From contig NZ_JAQQXR010000007.1 in NCBI RefSeq assembly GCF_028595325.1, forward strand, positions 186,001-250,000: 64,000 nucleotides of DNA. The letters are read 5' to 3'. Positions 9,078-17,985 of this stretch are shown piece after piece. Both the position numbers and the translations under genes were made by a program. Position 1 is the stretch's first letter; the number at the start of each line of letters is the position of its first letter. The notes below the pieces were generated by a model. The model ran no database searches. It had not been told where the DNA came from and saw only the letters and a program-made list of their open reading frames with translations. The DNA is from Janthinobacterium fluminis. GTDB taxonomy: Bacteria; Pseudomonadota; Gammaproteobacteria; Burkholderiales; Burkholderiaceae_D.

Positions 9078-10001
9078 ATGAATCCACTCCTCCAATCATT
9101 GCGCGGCCTGCTCACGCTGCGCTGGGCCAGCGGCCGCAACTTCGTCATCGCCGTGCCCTTCCTGTGGCTGACGGTGGCCTTCCTGGTGCCCTTCCTGATC
9201 GTGCTGCGCATCAGCCTCGCCGAGATGGGCGAAGGCGGCGGCCCCTTCGGCACGCTGATGCGTTTCGCCGACGGCGTCTTCGTGCTGAAGGTCAAGGTGT
9301 CGAACTACCTGTCCATCGGCCAGGACGAGCTGTACCTGCTGACCTATCTGAGTTCGCTCAAGTTCGCCGCCATCACGACGGCGCTGTGCCTGCTGATCGG
9401 CTATCCCTTCGCCTACTTCATGGCGCGCGCCAAAGCGACCGTGCGGCCTATCCTGATGATGCTGGTGATGCTGCCGTTCTGGACCTCCTTCCTGCTGCGC
9501 ATCTACGCCTGGAAGGGCATCCTCGCCAACCACGGCATCCTCAACGAGCTGCTGCTGTCGCTGGGCCTGATCGGCCAGCCGCTGCACATGATGAACACGC
9601 CGTTCTCGCTGCTGATCGGCATGGTCTACGCCTACCTGCCGTTCATGATCTTGCCGCTGTACGCCAACCTGGTGAAGATGGACGTGCGCTTCCTCGAAGC
9701 GGCGGCCGACCTGGGCGCGACGCCGCTGCAGGCGTTCTGGCGCATCACGGTGCCGCTGTCGAAGTCCGGCATCATCGCCGGCTCGATGCTGGTGTTCATT
9801 CCCGCCGTCGGCGAGTACGTGATCCCCGAACTGCTGGGCGGTCCGGAGACGCTGATGATAGGCAAGGTGCTGTGGGACGAGTTCTTTACCAATAACGACT
9901 GGCCGATGGCCTCGTCCGTGACGGTGGTGGTGATCCTGCTGATCCTGGTGCCGATGGCCATCTTCAACAAGTACAAGGCAGAACAACAGGTGCGCGCATG
10001 A
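9078..10001 (+). CDS. potH: Polyamine ABC transporter permease (PotH/PotB family)
   Basis: This is a 307-residue membrane protein with about six transmembrane helices and the EAA loop EAAADLGATPLQAFWRITVP near residue 210, the site of contact with the ATPase. The N-terminal cytoplasmic stretch and long first periplasmic loop fit PotH/PotB. It lies between the ATPase and second permease genes and overlaps the latter by 4 bases (ATGA), implying translational coupling. It forms the inner-membrane channel with PotI. Confidence 0.92.
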   Translation: MNPLLQSLRGLLTLRWASGRNFVIAVPFLWLTVAFLVPFLIVLRISLAEMGEGGGPFGTLMRFADGVFVLKVKVSNYLSIGQDELYLLTYLSSLKFAAITTALCLLIGYPFAYFMARAKATVRPILMMLVMLPFWTSFLLRIYAWKGILANHGILNELLLSLGLIGQPLHMMNTPFSLLIGMVYAYLPFMILPLYANLVKMDVRFLEAAADLGATPLQAFWRITVPLSKSGIIAGSMLVFIPAVGEYVIPELLGGPETLMIGKVLWDEFFTNNDWPMASSVTVVVILLILVPMAIFNKYKAEQQVRA

Positions 10002-10849
10002 ACGCTTCGACTTTCCTCCAGCGCTGGTTCGGCCGCGGCTGGCTCTCGCTCGGCTATCTCTTCCTCTACCTGCCGATCATCGTGCTGATCGTCTTTTCCT
10101 TCAACAGCTCGCGCCAGGACATGGTGTGGAGCGGCTTCTCGACGCGCTGGTACGCCGAGCTGTTCAACGACACCGAGATCATCCAGGGCTTCGCGCTGTC
10201 GCTGAAGATCGCCGTGCTGGCCGCCACCTCCTCGGTGGTGCTGGGCACCTTCGCCGCCTTCGCGCTGAACCGCTACCAGCGCTTCCGCGGCCGCACCCTG
10301 TTCTCCGGCATGGTCAGCGCGCCGCTGGTGATGCCGGAAGTGATCATCGGCCTGTCGCTGCTGCTGATGCTGGTGTCGGCGCAAAAGCTGTTCGGCTTCC
10401 CCGAGCGCGGCATGTTCACGATCTGGCTCGGCCACTCGCTGCTGGGCATGGCCTACGCCGCCGTCGTCGTGCAGTCGCGCCTGCAGGAGATGAGCAAGTC
10501 GCTGGAAGAGGCGGCCATGGACCTCGGCTGTCGGCCGCACCAGGTGTTCTTCCTGGTGACGCTGCCGAACATCCGCCAGGCGCTGGCCTCGGCCTGGCTG
10601 CTGACCTTCACGCTGTCGCTCGACGACGTCGTGCTGTCGGCCTTCCTGTCCGGCCCCGGCTCGTCGACCATGCCCATCGTGATCTTCTCGCGCGCCCGGC
10701 TGGGCCTGGACCCGCGCGTCAATGCCGTCGCCGCGCTGACCATCCTGGTGGTGTCGATCGCCGTCATCGTCTCCAGCGTGATGCTGGCGCGCGCCGAGCG
10801 GCTGCGCCAGAAACAGATTTACGCCGCATTCAAAGCTGATTCCGAGTAG
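9998..10849 (+). CDS. potI: Polyamine ABC transporter permease (PotI/PotC family)
   Basis: This 283-residue protein has about six membrane helices and the EAA motif EEAAMDLGCRPHQVFFLVTL near residue 170. FLYLPIIVLIVFSFNSSR at the N-terminus is typical of PotC/PotI. Its start codon overlaps the potH stop. It is the second half of the heterodimeric importer channel. The outer-membrane porin gene begins 34 bases later, consistent with one transcript for uptake across both membranes. Confidence 0.92.
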   Translation: MNASTFLQRWFGRGWLSLGYLFLYLPIIVLIVFSFNSSRQDMVWSGFSTRWYAELFNDTEIIQGFALSLKIAVLAATSSVVLGTFAAFALNRYQRFRGRTLFSGMVSAPLVMPEVIIGLSLLLMLVSAQKLFGFPERGMFTIWLGHSLLGMAYAAVVVQSRLQEMSKSLEEAAMDLGCRPHQVFFLVTLPNIRQALASAWLLTFTLSLDDVVLSAFLSGPGSSTMPIVIFSRARLGLDPRVNAVAALTILVVSIAVIVSSVMLARAERLRQKQIYAAFKADSE

Positions 10850-10883
10850 TCGTCCATCACAACGAAAACCTGAGGGAGGCATC

Positions 10884-12332
10884 ATGCACTTGCTGAAGAA
10901 ACTGGTGGTCGCCATGGCCATTGCCTATCCGGCCCTGGCCATGGCGCAAAGCACCAGGGAATTGAAGGCCGAGCTGGAGGCGCTGAAAAGCCACGTCAAG
11001 AAGCTCGAAGCGATGATAGAACAGGTCGGCGCGCAGGCGGCGCTGGCCGACTCCCGGGCGGCCCAGGCCGGCGCTGCGGCCGCCGCCGCCGGCAGCCAGG
11101 CGGCGCAGGCCGGCGGCGGCGTCGACGTGGCCGAGTTCAACCGCATCCGCATCAAGACCGAGGCGATGGAGGATGCCAGCGAGGCGAACGGCTTCAAGAA
11201 CCTGAAGGTGTCCGGCTACGTCGACCCGAGCTATATCTACAACCGCAACGCCAAGACGTCGAGCTTCGTCTTCTTCAACAACAACAGCCCGGTGAACGGC
11301 TCCACCGAGGCTTTCAGCTACGACAACACCTTCTTCGGCAGCGGCATGCTGAGCCTGGAAAAAGAACTGGAGGGCGGCACCCGGTTCAAGGCGACCCTGA
11401 TGCCGAGCAAGAGCGCCAGCGCCGGCTACAACTTCGGCAACCTGGTGCACGAGGCGTCCGTGTCGGTGCCGCTGGGCGACCTCGGCACGCGCCTGCTGGT
11501 CGGCCAGATTCCCGACTGGACCGGCTATGAATCCATCCCGTCGACGCAGAACAAGCTGATCACCCACAACCTGCTGTTCGATTTCTCGGCGGCGAATTTT
11601 TACACGGGCGCCGGCCTCGAACTGACGCGGGGGAAATGGATCAGCAAGATCATGCTGGGCAATCTGAACCGCGCGCGCATCGACACGGCCAAGCGGCAGA
11701 CGCCGGGCCTGTTCTACCGGGTCGACTACGCCAAGGGCGAGTACACGGGCTTCGGTTTTTCCGGCATCCACGCCGGCTTCGACGACAAGGTCCAGTTCGG
11801 CCGCGTCGACATGGTCGAGGTCGACGGCTACTTCACCCGCGGCGACTGGAACCTGCAGGGCCAGCTCGCCTACGGCCGCCAGGGCGCGACGCCGTCCAAC
11901 CTGTACAGCACCGGCAGGCAGAAATGGTGGGGGCTGTCGGCGCTGGCTTCGTACAAGCCGATGCCGCGACTGGAAACGATCGCCCGTTTCGATTACATTA
12001 ACAATAAGAGCGGGGGCGGCGGCGTGTTCGGCTCGACCTTCGGCGGCAGCTGCCTGGACAGCAACGGCGGCAGCGCGAACTGCCCGGACGGGCGCAACGG
12101 CTTCGGCTCGGGCATGCTCTTCGACGGCGTCAACTGGGTGGTGCTGGACCCGGCCAGCGGCAGCAACCGCTACGCGCTGTCGCTGGGCCTGAACTACGCG
12201 CTGATGCCCGGCGTGAACGTGAAGGGCGAGTACCGCTACGACCGCTCCACGGGCAAGGTGTTCAAGACATCGGATGAACAGTACCGGCGCGACAACCACG
12301 TGGTGGGCGTCGCGACCGTGGTCAGTTTTTGA
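10884..12332 (+). CDS. DUF3138-type outer-membrane porin-like protein
   Basis: The 482-residue protein has a signal peptide (cleavage near AMAQ-ST), then a coiled-coil segment rich in Leu/Lys/Glu (about 22-60), an Ala/Gly-rich stretch, and a long beta-rich region with alternating aromatic and Gly residues. It ends in VVSF, the terminal phenylalanine typical of outer-membrane beta-barrels. I recall this architecture as the DUF3138 family common in Oxalobacteraceae. Its position between the polyamine importer and the catabolic dehydrogenase suggests it passes polyamines through the outer membrane. That role is inferred. A GAGGGAGG ribosome site precedes it. Confidence 0.75.
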   Translation: MHLLKKLVVAMAIAYPALAMAQSTRELKAELEALKSHVKKLEAMIEQVGAQAALADSRAAQAGAAAAAAGSQAAQAGGGVDVAEFNRIRIKTEAMEDASEANGFKNLKVSGYVDPSYIYNRNAKTSSFVFFNNNSPVNGSTEAFSYDNTFFGSGMLSLEKELEGGTRFKATLMPSKSASAGYNFGNLVHEASVSVPLGDLGTRLLVGQIPDWTGYESIPSTQNKLITHNLLFDFSAANFYTGAGLELTRGKWISKIMLGNLNRARIDTAKRQTPGLFYRVDYAKGEYTGFGFSGIHAGFDDKVQFGRVDMVEVDGYFTRGDWNLQGQLAYGRQGATPSNLYSTGRQKWWGLSALASYKPMPRLETIARFDYINNKSGGGGVFGSTFGGSCLDSNGGSANCPDGRNGFGSGMLFDGVNWVVLDPASGSNRYALSLGLNYALMPGVNVKGEYRYDRSTGKVFKTSDEQYRRDNHVVGVATVVSF

Positions 12333-12351
12333 TTCTACTCTGGAGACAGGC

Positions 12352-13839
12352 ATGACAACATCACTGTGGCATGAGCGCGCCGCCGCCCTGGCAATCGACG
12401 GCCGGGCCTTCATCGACGGCCAGCGCGTGTGGGCGAAATCGGAGCGGCAATTCGACGACCTGTCGCCCATCGACGGCCGCAATCTGGGGCCGGTGGCGCG
12501 CTGCGACGGCGCCGACGTCGACGTCGCCGTGGCGGCCGCGCGCGCGGCCTTCGAGGACCGCCGCTGGGCCGGCAAGTCGCCGGCGCAGCGCAAGCGCGTG
12601 CTGATCAAATTCGCCGACCTGGTGCAGAAATACGGCCCCGAGCTGGCGCTGCTGGAAACGCTGGACATGGGCAAGCCGATCAAATACAGCCAGAGCACCG
12701 ACGTCGGCGCCACCGCCAACTGCCTGCGCTGGTACGGCGAGGCGATCGACAAGATATACGACGAGATCGCGCCGACGGCGGCCAACAGCCTGGCGCTGAT
12801 CACGCGCGAGGCGGTCGGCGTGGTGGCCGCCATCGTGCCGTGGAATTATCCGATGATCATGGCGGCGTGGAAGATCGCGCCGGCCCTCGCCGCCGGCAAC
12901 AGCGTGATCCTGAAGCCGTCGGAAAAATCGCCGCTGACGGCGCTGCGCCTGGCCGAAATCGGCCTGGAGGCGGGCCTGCCGCCGGGCGTCTTCAACGTCC
13001 TGCCCGGCTTTGGCCAGGAGGCCGGCGCCGCGCTGGCGCTGCACATGGACGTCGACTGCATCGGCTTCACGGGCTCGACCGGCACCGGCAAGCAGATCAT
13101 GCAGATGGCCGGCCAGTCGAATCTGAAGCGCGCCTGGACCGAGCTGGGCGGCAAGTCGGCCAACATCGTCTGCGCCGACTGCCCGGACTTGGACAAGGCC
13201 GTCGCGGCGGCCATCGGCTCGATCTACTTCAACCAGGGCGAAAGCTGCAACGCCCCGTCGCGGCTGTTCGTGGAAGCGTCGATCAAGGAGCGCTTCCTGG
13301 AGAAGGCGCTGGCGCTGCTGCCGAACTACCAGCCGGGCGACCCGCTCGACGAAGCCACCGTGATGGGCGCGATCGTCGACGCCACCCAGCTCGACACCGT
13401 GATGGGCTACATCGACGCCGGCAAGGAGGCGGGCGCCGAACTGCTGGCGGGCGGGCGGCGGGCGCGCGGCGACAGCGGCGGCTTCTACGTGCAGCCGACC
13501 CTGTTCGACAAGGTCGACAACGGCATGCGCATCGCCCGCGAAGAGATTTTTGGGCCGGTGCTGTCGGTGCTCAGCTTCACCGACCTGAACGACGCCGTGA
13601 AACAGGCCAACGCGACGCCGTTCGGCCTGCAGGCGGCCGTCTGGACCGGCAACATCAGCAAGGCCATCCAGACGGCGCGCGCGCTGCGCGCCGGCACCGT
13701 GCACGTCAACCAGTACGACGGCGACGACATCACCGTGCCGTTCGGCGGCTATAAGCAGTCCGGCAACGGCCGCGACAAATCCCTGCATGCCTTCGACAAG
13801 TACACGGAACTGAAAACCACCTGGATCCAGATCGGCTAG
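12352..13839 (+). CDS. puuC: Aldehyde dehydrogenase, gamma-glutamyl-aminobutyraldehyde type
   Basis: The start at 12352 follows a GGAGACAGG ribosome site and gives 495 residues, the usual size for the family. An earlier in-frame start overlaps the porin gene and is rejected. The NAD(P) site GSTGTGKQI (from 241), general base Glu265 in ELGGKS and catalytic Cys299 in GESCNAPSR are present, as is the C-terminal PFGGYKQSGNGRD. PuuC/KauB/PauC enzymes oxidise gamma-glutamyl-aminobutyraldehyde or aminoaldehydes from polyamine breakdown, which fits this locus. The substrate could equally be free 4-aminobutanal. Confidence 0.85.
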   Translation: MTTSLWHERAAALAIDGRAFIDGQRVWAKSERQFDDLSPIDGRNLGPVARCDGADVDVAVAAARAAFEDRRWAGKSPAQRKRVLIKFADLVQKYGPELALLETLDMGKPIKYSQSTDVGATANCLRWYGEAIDKIYDEIAPTAANSLALITREAVGVVAAIVPWNYPMIMAAWKIAPALAAGNSVILKPSEKSPLTALRLAEIGLEAGLPPGVFNVLPGFGQEAGAALALHMDVDCIGFTGSTGTGKQIMQMAGQSNLKRAWTELGGKSANIVCADCPDLDKAVAAAIGSIYFNQGESCNAPSRLFVEASIKERFLEKALALLPNYQPGDPLDEATVMGAIVDATQLDTVMGYIDAGKEAGAELLAGGRRARGDSGGFYVQPTLFDKVDNGMRIAREEIFGPVLSVLSFTDLNDAVKQANATPFGLQAAVWTGNISKAIQTARALRAGTVHVNQYDGDDITVPFGGYKQSGNGRDKSLHAFDKYTELKTTWIQIG

Positions 13840-13872
13840 GGGGAAAACCGGTCAGCTTTGTAAAGAGCCAAC

Positions 13873-15219
13873 ATGAGCGCAGCAGGAATAGCCCAACAGC
13901 AAAGCGAACTCGCCGCCCTCGGCGTGCGGTTCGTCTTCGCCCAGTTCACCGACATCCACGGCGCCGCCAAGGGCAAGCTGATCCCGCTGGCGCAACTGGC
14001 CGACATCGTCCACCCCGGCGCCGGCTTTTCCGGGCCGTCGATCTGGGGCACGGGCCTGCCGCGCACCGGCGCGCGCTCCGAATACTACGGCCGCGCCGAC
14101 CTGGGCACGCTGCACGCGATGCCCTGGCTGCCCGGCCACGCGCGGGTGGTGCTGGACGGCCACGTCGCCGGCGCGCCGTTCGAGCTGTGCCCGCGGCAGA
14201 TGCTGCGCCGCCAGGTGGAGCGTCTGGCCGCACGCGGCTGGACCCTGAATGCCGGCCTGGAGCCGGAGTTTTTCCTCTTGCAGAAGGGCGCCTGCGGCAT
14301 CGAGGCGGAACCCGGCGACAGGCTGGAAAAACCGTCCTACGACAGCAAAAGCCTGCTGCGCCGGCGCGGCTTCCTGGAAAAGCTGGCGGCCTCGCTCGAC
14401 GCCTGCGGCCTGCAGGTATTCCAGATCGACCACGAGGACGCCGGCGGCCAGTTCGAGGTCAACTACCGCTACGCCGACGCGCTGAAGGCGGCCGACAACT
14501 TCATGCTGTTCAAGATGGCGGCGCACCACATCGCCGAAGAGGAGGGGCTGATCTTCTCGATGATGCCGAAGCCGTTTGCCGACCGTCCCGGCAGCGGCCT
14601 GCATTTCCACCTGTCGCTGGACGACGCCGAAGGCCGGCCGGTCTTCGCCAGCGTCGGCGACGACGCGCGCGGCCTGGGCCTGTCGCCGACCGCCTACCAC
14701 TTCATGGCGGGCCTGCTGTGCCACGCGCCGGCGCTGGCGGCCCTGTGCGCGCCCACCGTCAACTCCTACAAACGCCTGATGTGCGGCGCGTCGCTGTCCG
14801 GCACCAGCTGGGCGCCGGCCTTCATCGGCTACGGCGACAACAACCGCACCAGCGTCGCCCGCGTGGTCTGCCGGCGCATCGAATGGCGTCTGCCGGATAG
14901 CGCCGCCAACCCCTACCTGGCCTTGGCGGCGGTGATCGCGGCGGGGCTGGACGGCGTCGAGCGCGGCCTCGACCCGGGGGCGCCGCTGAACCACGACCTC
15001 TACGATATGACGGACGCCGAGCGCGCCGCGCGGGGACTGGCGCTCCTGCCGCAGAACCTCGGCGCGGCGCTCGACGCGCTGTGCCGCGACGGCGTGCTGG
15101 CGGCCGCGCTCGGCCAGACCTTTGTCGACGAGTACGCCAAGCTGAAGAACGCCGAATGGATAGAGTACGGCCAGCAGGTCAGCGCGTGGGAAACGGCGCG
15201 CTACCTGGAGCGGTTCTAA
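13873..15219 (+). CDS. Type III glutamine-synthetase-like ligase (GlnT/GMAS-like)
   Basis: The 448-residue protein has glutamine synthetase motifs (LEPEFFLLQ, QFEVNY, PGSGLHFHLS, NSYKRL) but differs clearly from its two PuuA-like neighbours. The N-terminal segment FVFAQFTDIHGAAKGKLIP and the overall motif set match the group called type III glutamate-ammonia ligase, which includes gamma-glutamylmethylamide synthetases. It probably ligates glutamate to an amine rather than making bulk glutamine, since it sits in an amine-catabolic locus. The ligase gene at 15246 follows after 26 bases. The amine substrate is not determinable here. Confidence 0.75.
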   Translation: MSAAGIAQQQSELAALGVRFVFAQFTDIHGAAKGKLIPLAQLADIVHPGAGFSGPSIWGTGLPRTGARSEYYGRADLGTLHAMPWLPGHARVVLDGHVAGAPFELCPRQMLRRQVERLAARGWTLNAGLEPEFFLLQKGACGIEAEPGDRLEKPSYDSKSLLRRRGFLEKLAASLDACGLQVFQIDHEDAGGQFEVNYRYADALKAADNFMLFKMAAHHIAEEEGLIFSMMPKPFADRPGSGLHFHLSLDDAEGRPVFASVGDDARGLGLSPTAYHFMAGLLCHAPALAALCAPTVNSYKRLMCGASLSGTSWAPAFIGYGDNNRTSVARVVCRRIEWRLPDSAANPYLALAAVIAAGLDGVERGLDPGAPLNHDLYDMTDAERAARGLALLPQNLGAALDALCRDGVLAAALGQTFVDEYAKLKNAEWIEYGQQVSAWETARYLERF

Positions 15220-15245
15220 GCGTATCCACTATTTTGGGAGCTGAA

Positions 15246-16580
15246 ATGAGTCAAGCGATGCGCGACTTTCTGCGCCAGCACAATATTCACGAAGTCGAAT
15301 GCGTGATCACCGACATGACCGGCATCGCCCGCGGCAAGATCCTGCCCAAGGATCTGTTCCTCAACGAGGGCGAGATGCGCTTGCCGAAAAGCGTGCTGTT
15401 GAACACCGTCAACGGCGAGCAGCCGAACAACCAGCCGTATGTCGGCGCCACCGACCCCGACATGATCTGCGTGCCCGACCTGGCGACGATACGCGTGGTG
15501 CCGTGGGCGGCCGAGCCGGTCGCGCTGGTGATCCACGACTGCCAGAATTTCGACGGCAGCCCGGTCGCCCTGTCGCCGCGCGCCGTGCTGCGGCGCGTGC
15601 TGCAGCTGTACGCGGCGCGCGGCTGGGTGCCGGTGGTCGCGCCGGAAATGGAGTTCTACCTGGTGGCGCGCAACAGCAATCCGCACGAGCCGCTGGCGCC
15701 GCCGCTGGGCCGCAGCGGCAAGCCGGAGTCGGGCCGGCAGTCGTACTCGATCGACGCGGTCAACGACTTCGACCCCTTCTTCCTCGAACTGACGAGCTTC
15801 TGCAAGCTGCACCAGCTCGGCGTCGAGACGCTGATCCACGAGGCCGGCGCCGGCCAGATGGAAATCAACTTCGCCCACGGCGACGCACTGGAGCTGGCCG
15901 ACCGGGTGTTCCTGTTCAAGCGCGCCGTGCGCGAGACGGCGCTGCGGCACGGCATCTTCGCCACCTTCATGGCGAAGCCGATGGAGAGCGAACCGGGCAG
16001 CGCCATGCACATCCACCAGAGCCTGCTCGACGCCGCCGGCGAGAACATCTTCAGCAGGCCGGACGGCAGCCCCAGCCCGCTGTTCTTCAACTACATCGCC
16101 GGCCTGGAAAAATACCTGCCGGCGGCGACCCTGCTGCTGGCGCCGCACGTCAACTCCTACCGGCGCCTGTCGCGCTTCATGTCGGCGCCGACCAATGTGC
16201 ACTGGGGCTACGACAACCGCACCTGCGGCATCCGCATCCCGAATTCGGCGCCCGCCAACCGCCGCGTCGAGAACCGCGTGCCCGGCGTCGACGTCAATCC
16301 CTATCTGGCCATGGCGGCCACGCTGGCCTGCGGCTACCTCGGCATGGCCGAAGACCTGACGCCGTCGGCGCCCAGCGCCGACAGCGCCGGGCACGTGCAC
16401 GACCAACTGCCGCGCAACCTGGAGGACGCGATCCTGCGCATGCGCCAGTGCGGGCCGCTCAGCGACATCCTCGGCGAACTGTTCGTGCGCGCCTTCTGCG
16501 AGGTCAAGGAGCTGGAGTTCGAGACTTACAGCCGGGTCATCAGCTCGTGGGAGCGCGAGCACCTGATGCTGCTCGTATGA
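15246..16580 (+). CDS. Glutamine synthetase family protein, PuuA-like (copy 2)
   Basis: The ATG at 15246 follows a GGGAGCTG ribosome site and gives 444 residues. A longer frame reaching back into the preceding gene has no support. The motif order is the same as in the copy at 3685: TGIARGKILPK, PEMEFYL, GAGQMEINFAHG, PGSAMHIHQS and ENRVPGVDVNPY, so the two are paralogues. P. aeruginosa has several PauA paralogues with different amine preferences, and this pair may split substrates likewise. Its stop overlaps the start of the next gene (ATGA), so it is probably coupled to the aminotransferase. Confidence 0.83.
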   Translation: MSQAMRDFLRQHNIHEVECVITDMTGIARGKILPKDLFLNEGEMRLPKSVLLNTVNGEQPNNQPYVGATDPDMICVPDLATIRVVPWAAEPVALVIHDCQNFDGSPVALSPRAVLRRVLQLYAARGWVPVVAPEMEFYLVARNSNPHEPLAPPLGRSGKPESGRQSYSIDAVNDFDPFFLELTSFCKLHQLGVETLIHEAGAGQMEINFAHGDALELADRVFLFKRAVRETALRHGIFATFMAKPMESEPGSAMHIHQSLLDAAGENIFSRPDGSPSPLFFNYIAGLEKYLPAATLLLAPHVNSYRRLSRFMSAPTNVHWGYDNRTCGIRIPNSAPANRRVENRVPGVDVNPYLAMAATLACGYLGMAEDLTPSAPSADSAGHVHDQLPRNLEDAILRMRQCGPLSDILGELFVRAFCEVKELEFETYSRVISSWEREHLMLLV

Positions 16581-17962
16581 GCGGCGGCCGGGGCGCCATG
16601 GCGCGGCGGCACGGCGTCGACTGGCGGCGCGCGCAGGCGCTGGCGGCCGAAGAACAGGCGCAATTCGTGCGCAACAACCCGGTTTCGCGGGCGCTGGCCG
16701 GGCGCGCCGCCGGGCACATGCTGTTCGGCGTGCCGATGCACTGGATGCGCGACTGGTCGACGCCGTTCGCGCTGACGGTGCGCGAGGCCAGCGGCGGCCG
16801 CTTCAGCGACGCCGACGGCCACGAGTACAGCGATTTCTGCCTCGGCGACAGCGGCGCCATGTTCGGCCACGCGCCGGCGCCGGTGGCGCGCGCGATCGCG
16901 CACCAGGCCGGGCGCGGCTACACGGCGATGCTGCCGTCGGAGGACGCGGTCTGGGTCGCCGCCGAACTGGCGCGCCGCTTCGGCCTGGCGTACTGGCAGT
17001 TCGCCCTGTCCGCCTCCGACGCCAACCGCTTCGTGCTGCGCTGGCTGCGCGCCGCCACCGGGCGCGCCGCTATCCTCGTCTTCAACGGCTGCTACCACGG
17101 CACGGTCGACGACGCCTTCGTCGACCTCGTCGACGGCGCGGCGGTGCAGCGCGGCAGCCTGCTGGGCCAGGTGCACGCGCTGACCGCGCACACGCGGGTG
17201 GTCGAGTTCAACGACCTGGCGGCGCTGGAGGCGGCGCTGGCCGGCGGCGACGTCGCCTGCGTGCTGGCCGAGCCGGTGATGACCAACATCGGCATGGTGC
17301 TGCCGCAAGCGGGCTACTGGCGGGCCGCGCAGCAGATCATGCGCCGCCACGGCACCCTGCTGGTGATCGACGAAACCCACACGATCAGCAGCGGTCCGGG
17401 CGGCTACGCGCGGGCGCACGGCATTGCGCCCGATGCGCTGGTGCTGGGCAAGCCGCTGGGCGGCGGCCTGCCGTGCGCCGCCTATGGCTTCACGGCGCAA
17501 CTGGCGCGCCGCGTCGAGCGGGCCAAGGCGGGCGCGCCGCCCGGCCATTCCGGCATCGGCACGACGCTGACGGCGAACATGTTCACGCTGGCGGCGCTGC
17601 GCGCCAACCTGGCCGAGGTGATGACGGACGCCGCCTACGCGACCATGTCCGCGCTGGCCGCGCGCCTGGCGGAGGGCCTGCGCGCCCTCATCGCCCGGCA
17701 CCGCCTGCCGTGGTGCGTCACCCAGGTCGGCGCGCGCACCGAGTTCCAGTTCGCCGCGGCGGCGCCGGCCAACGGCAGCGCGGCGGCGGCCATGCTGGAC
17801 CCGCAGCTGGGGCGCGTCATCCACCTGTACCTGCTCAACCGCGGCATCCTGATCACGCCCTTCCACAATATGCTGCTGGTGTGTCCGGACACGGGCACGG
17901 CCGCCGTCGACAAGCTGCTGCGCGTGCTTGACGACTGCGCCGCCGCGCTCGTCGCGGCATAG
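16577..17962 (+). CDS. Class III aminotransferase, glutamate-1-semialdehyde-aminomutase-like
   Basis: The ATG at 16577 overlaps the preceding stop and gives 461 residues. Class III features are present: NGCYHGTVD, Asp265 in VIDETHTI and the PLP lysine Lys292 in ALVLGKPLGGGLPC. SASDANRF (145-152) resembles the corresponding segment of glutamate-1-semialdehyde aminomutases. Being last in a polyamine operon, translationally coupled to a ligase, it is more likely a catabolic transaminase (GABA or an aminoaldehyde-derived acid) than HemL. This is inference; nothing in the sequence fixes the substrate. No terminator is evident before the convergent kinase gene. Confidence 0.75.
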   Translation: MSGGRGAMARRHGVDWRRAQALAAEEQAQFVRNNPVSRALAGRAAGHMLFGVPMHWMRDWSTPFALTVREASGGRFSDADGHEYSDFCLGDSGAMFGHAPAPVARAIAHQAGRGYTAMLPSEDAVWVAAELARRFGLAYWQFALSASDANRFVLRWLRAATGRAAILVFNGCYHGTVDDAFVDLVDGAAVQRGSLLGQVHALTAHTRVVEFNDLAALEAALAGGDVACVLAEPVMTNIGMVLPQAGYWRAAQQIMRRHGTLLVIDETHTISSGPGGYARAHGIAPDALVLGKPLGGGLPCAAYGFTAQLARRVERAKAGAPPGHSGIGTTLTANMFTLAALRANLAEVMTDAAYATMSALAARLAEGLRALIARHRLPWCVTQVGARTEFQFAAAAPANGSAAAAMLDPQLGRVIHLYLLNRGILITPFHNMLLVCPDTGTAAVDKLLRVLDDCAAALVAA

Positions 17963-17985
17963 GGCGGCGCCGGCGCGGCCGGGGC

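Noticed and set aside
15299-17962. An apparent 887-residue fusion running into the last aminotransferase
   Set aside because: The first part is the wrong frame of the second PuuA-like gene; the real aminotransferase starts at 16577 with an ATGA overlap.
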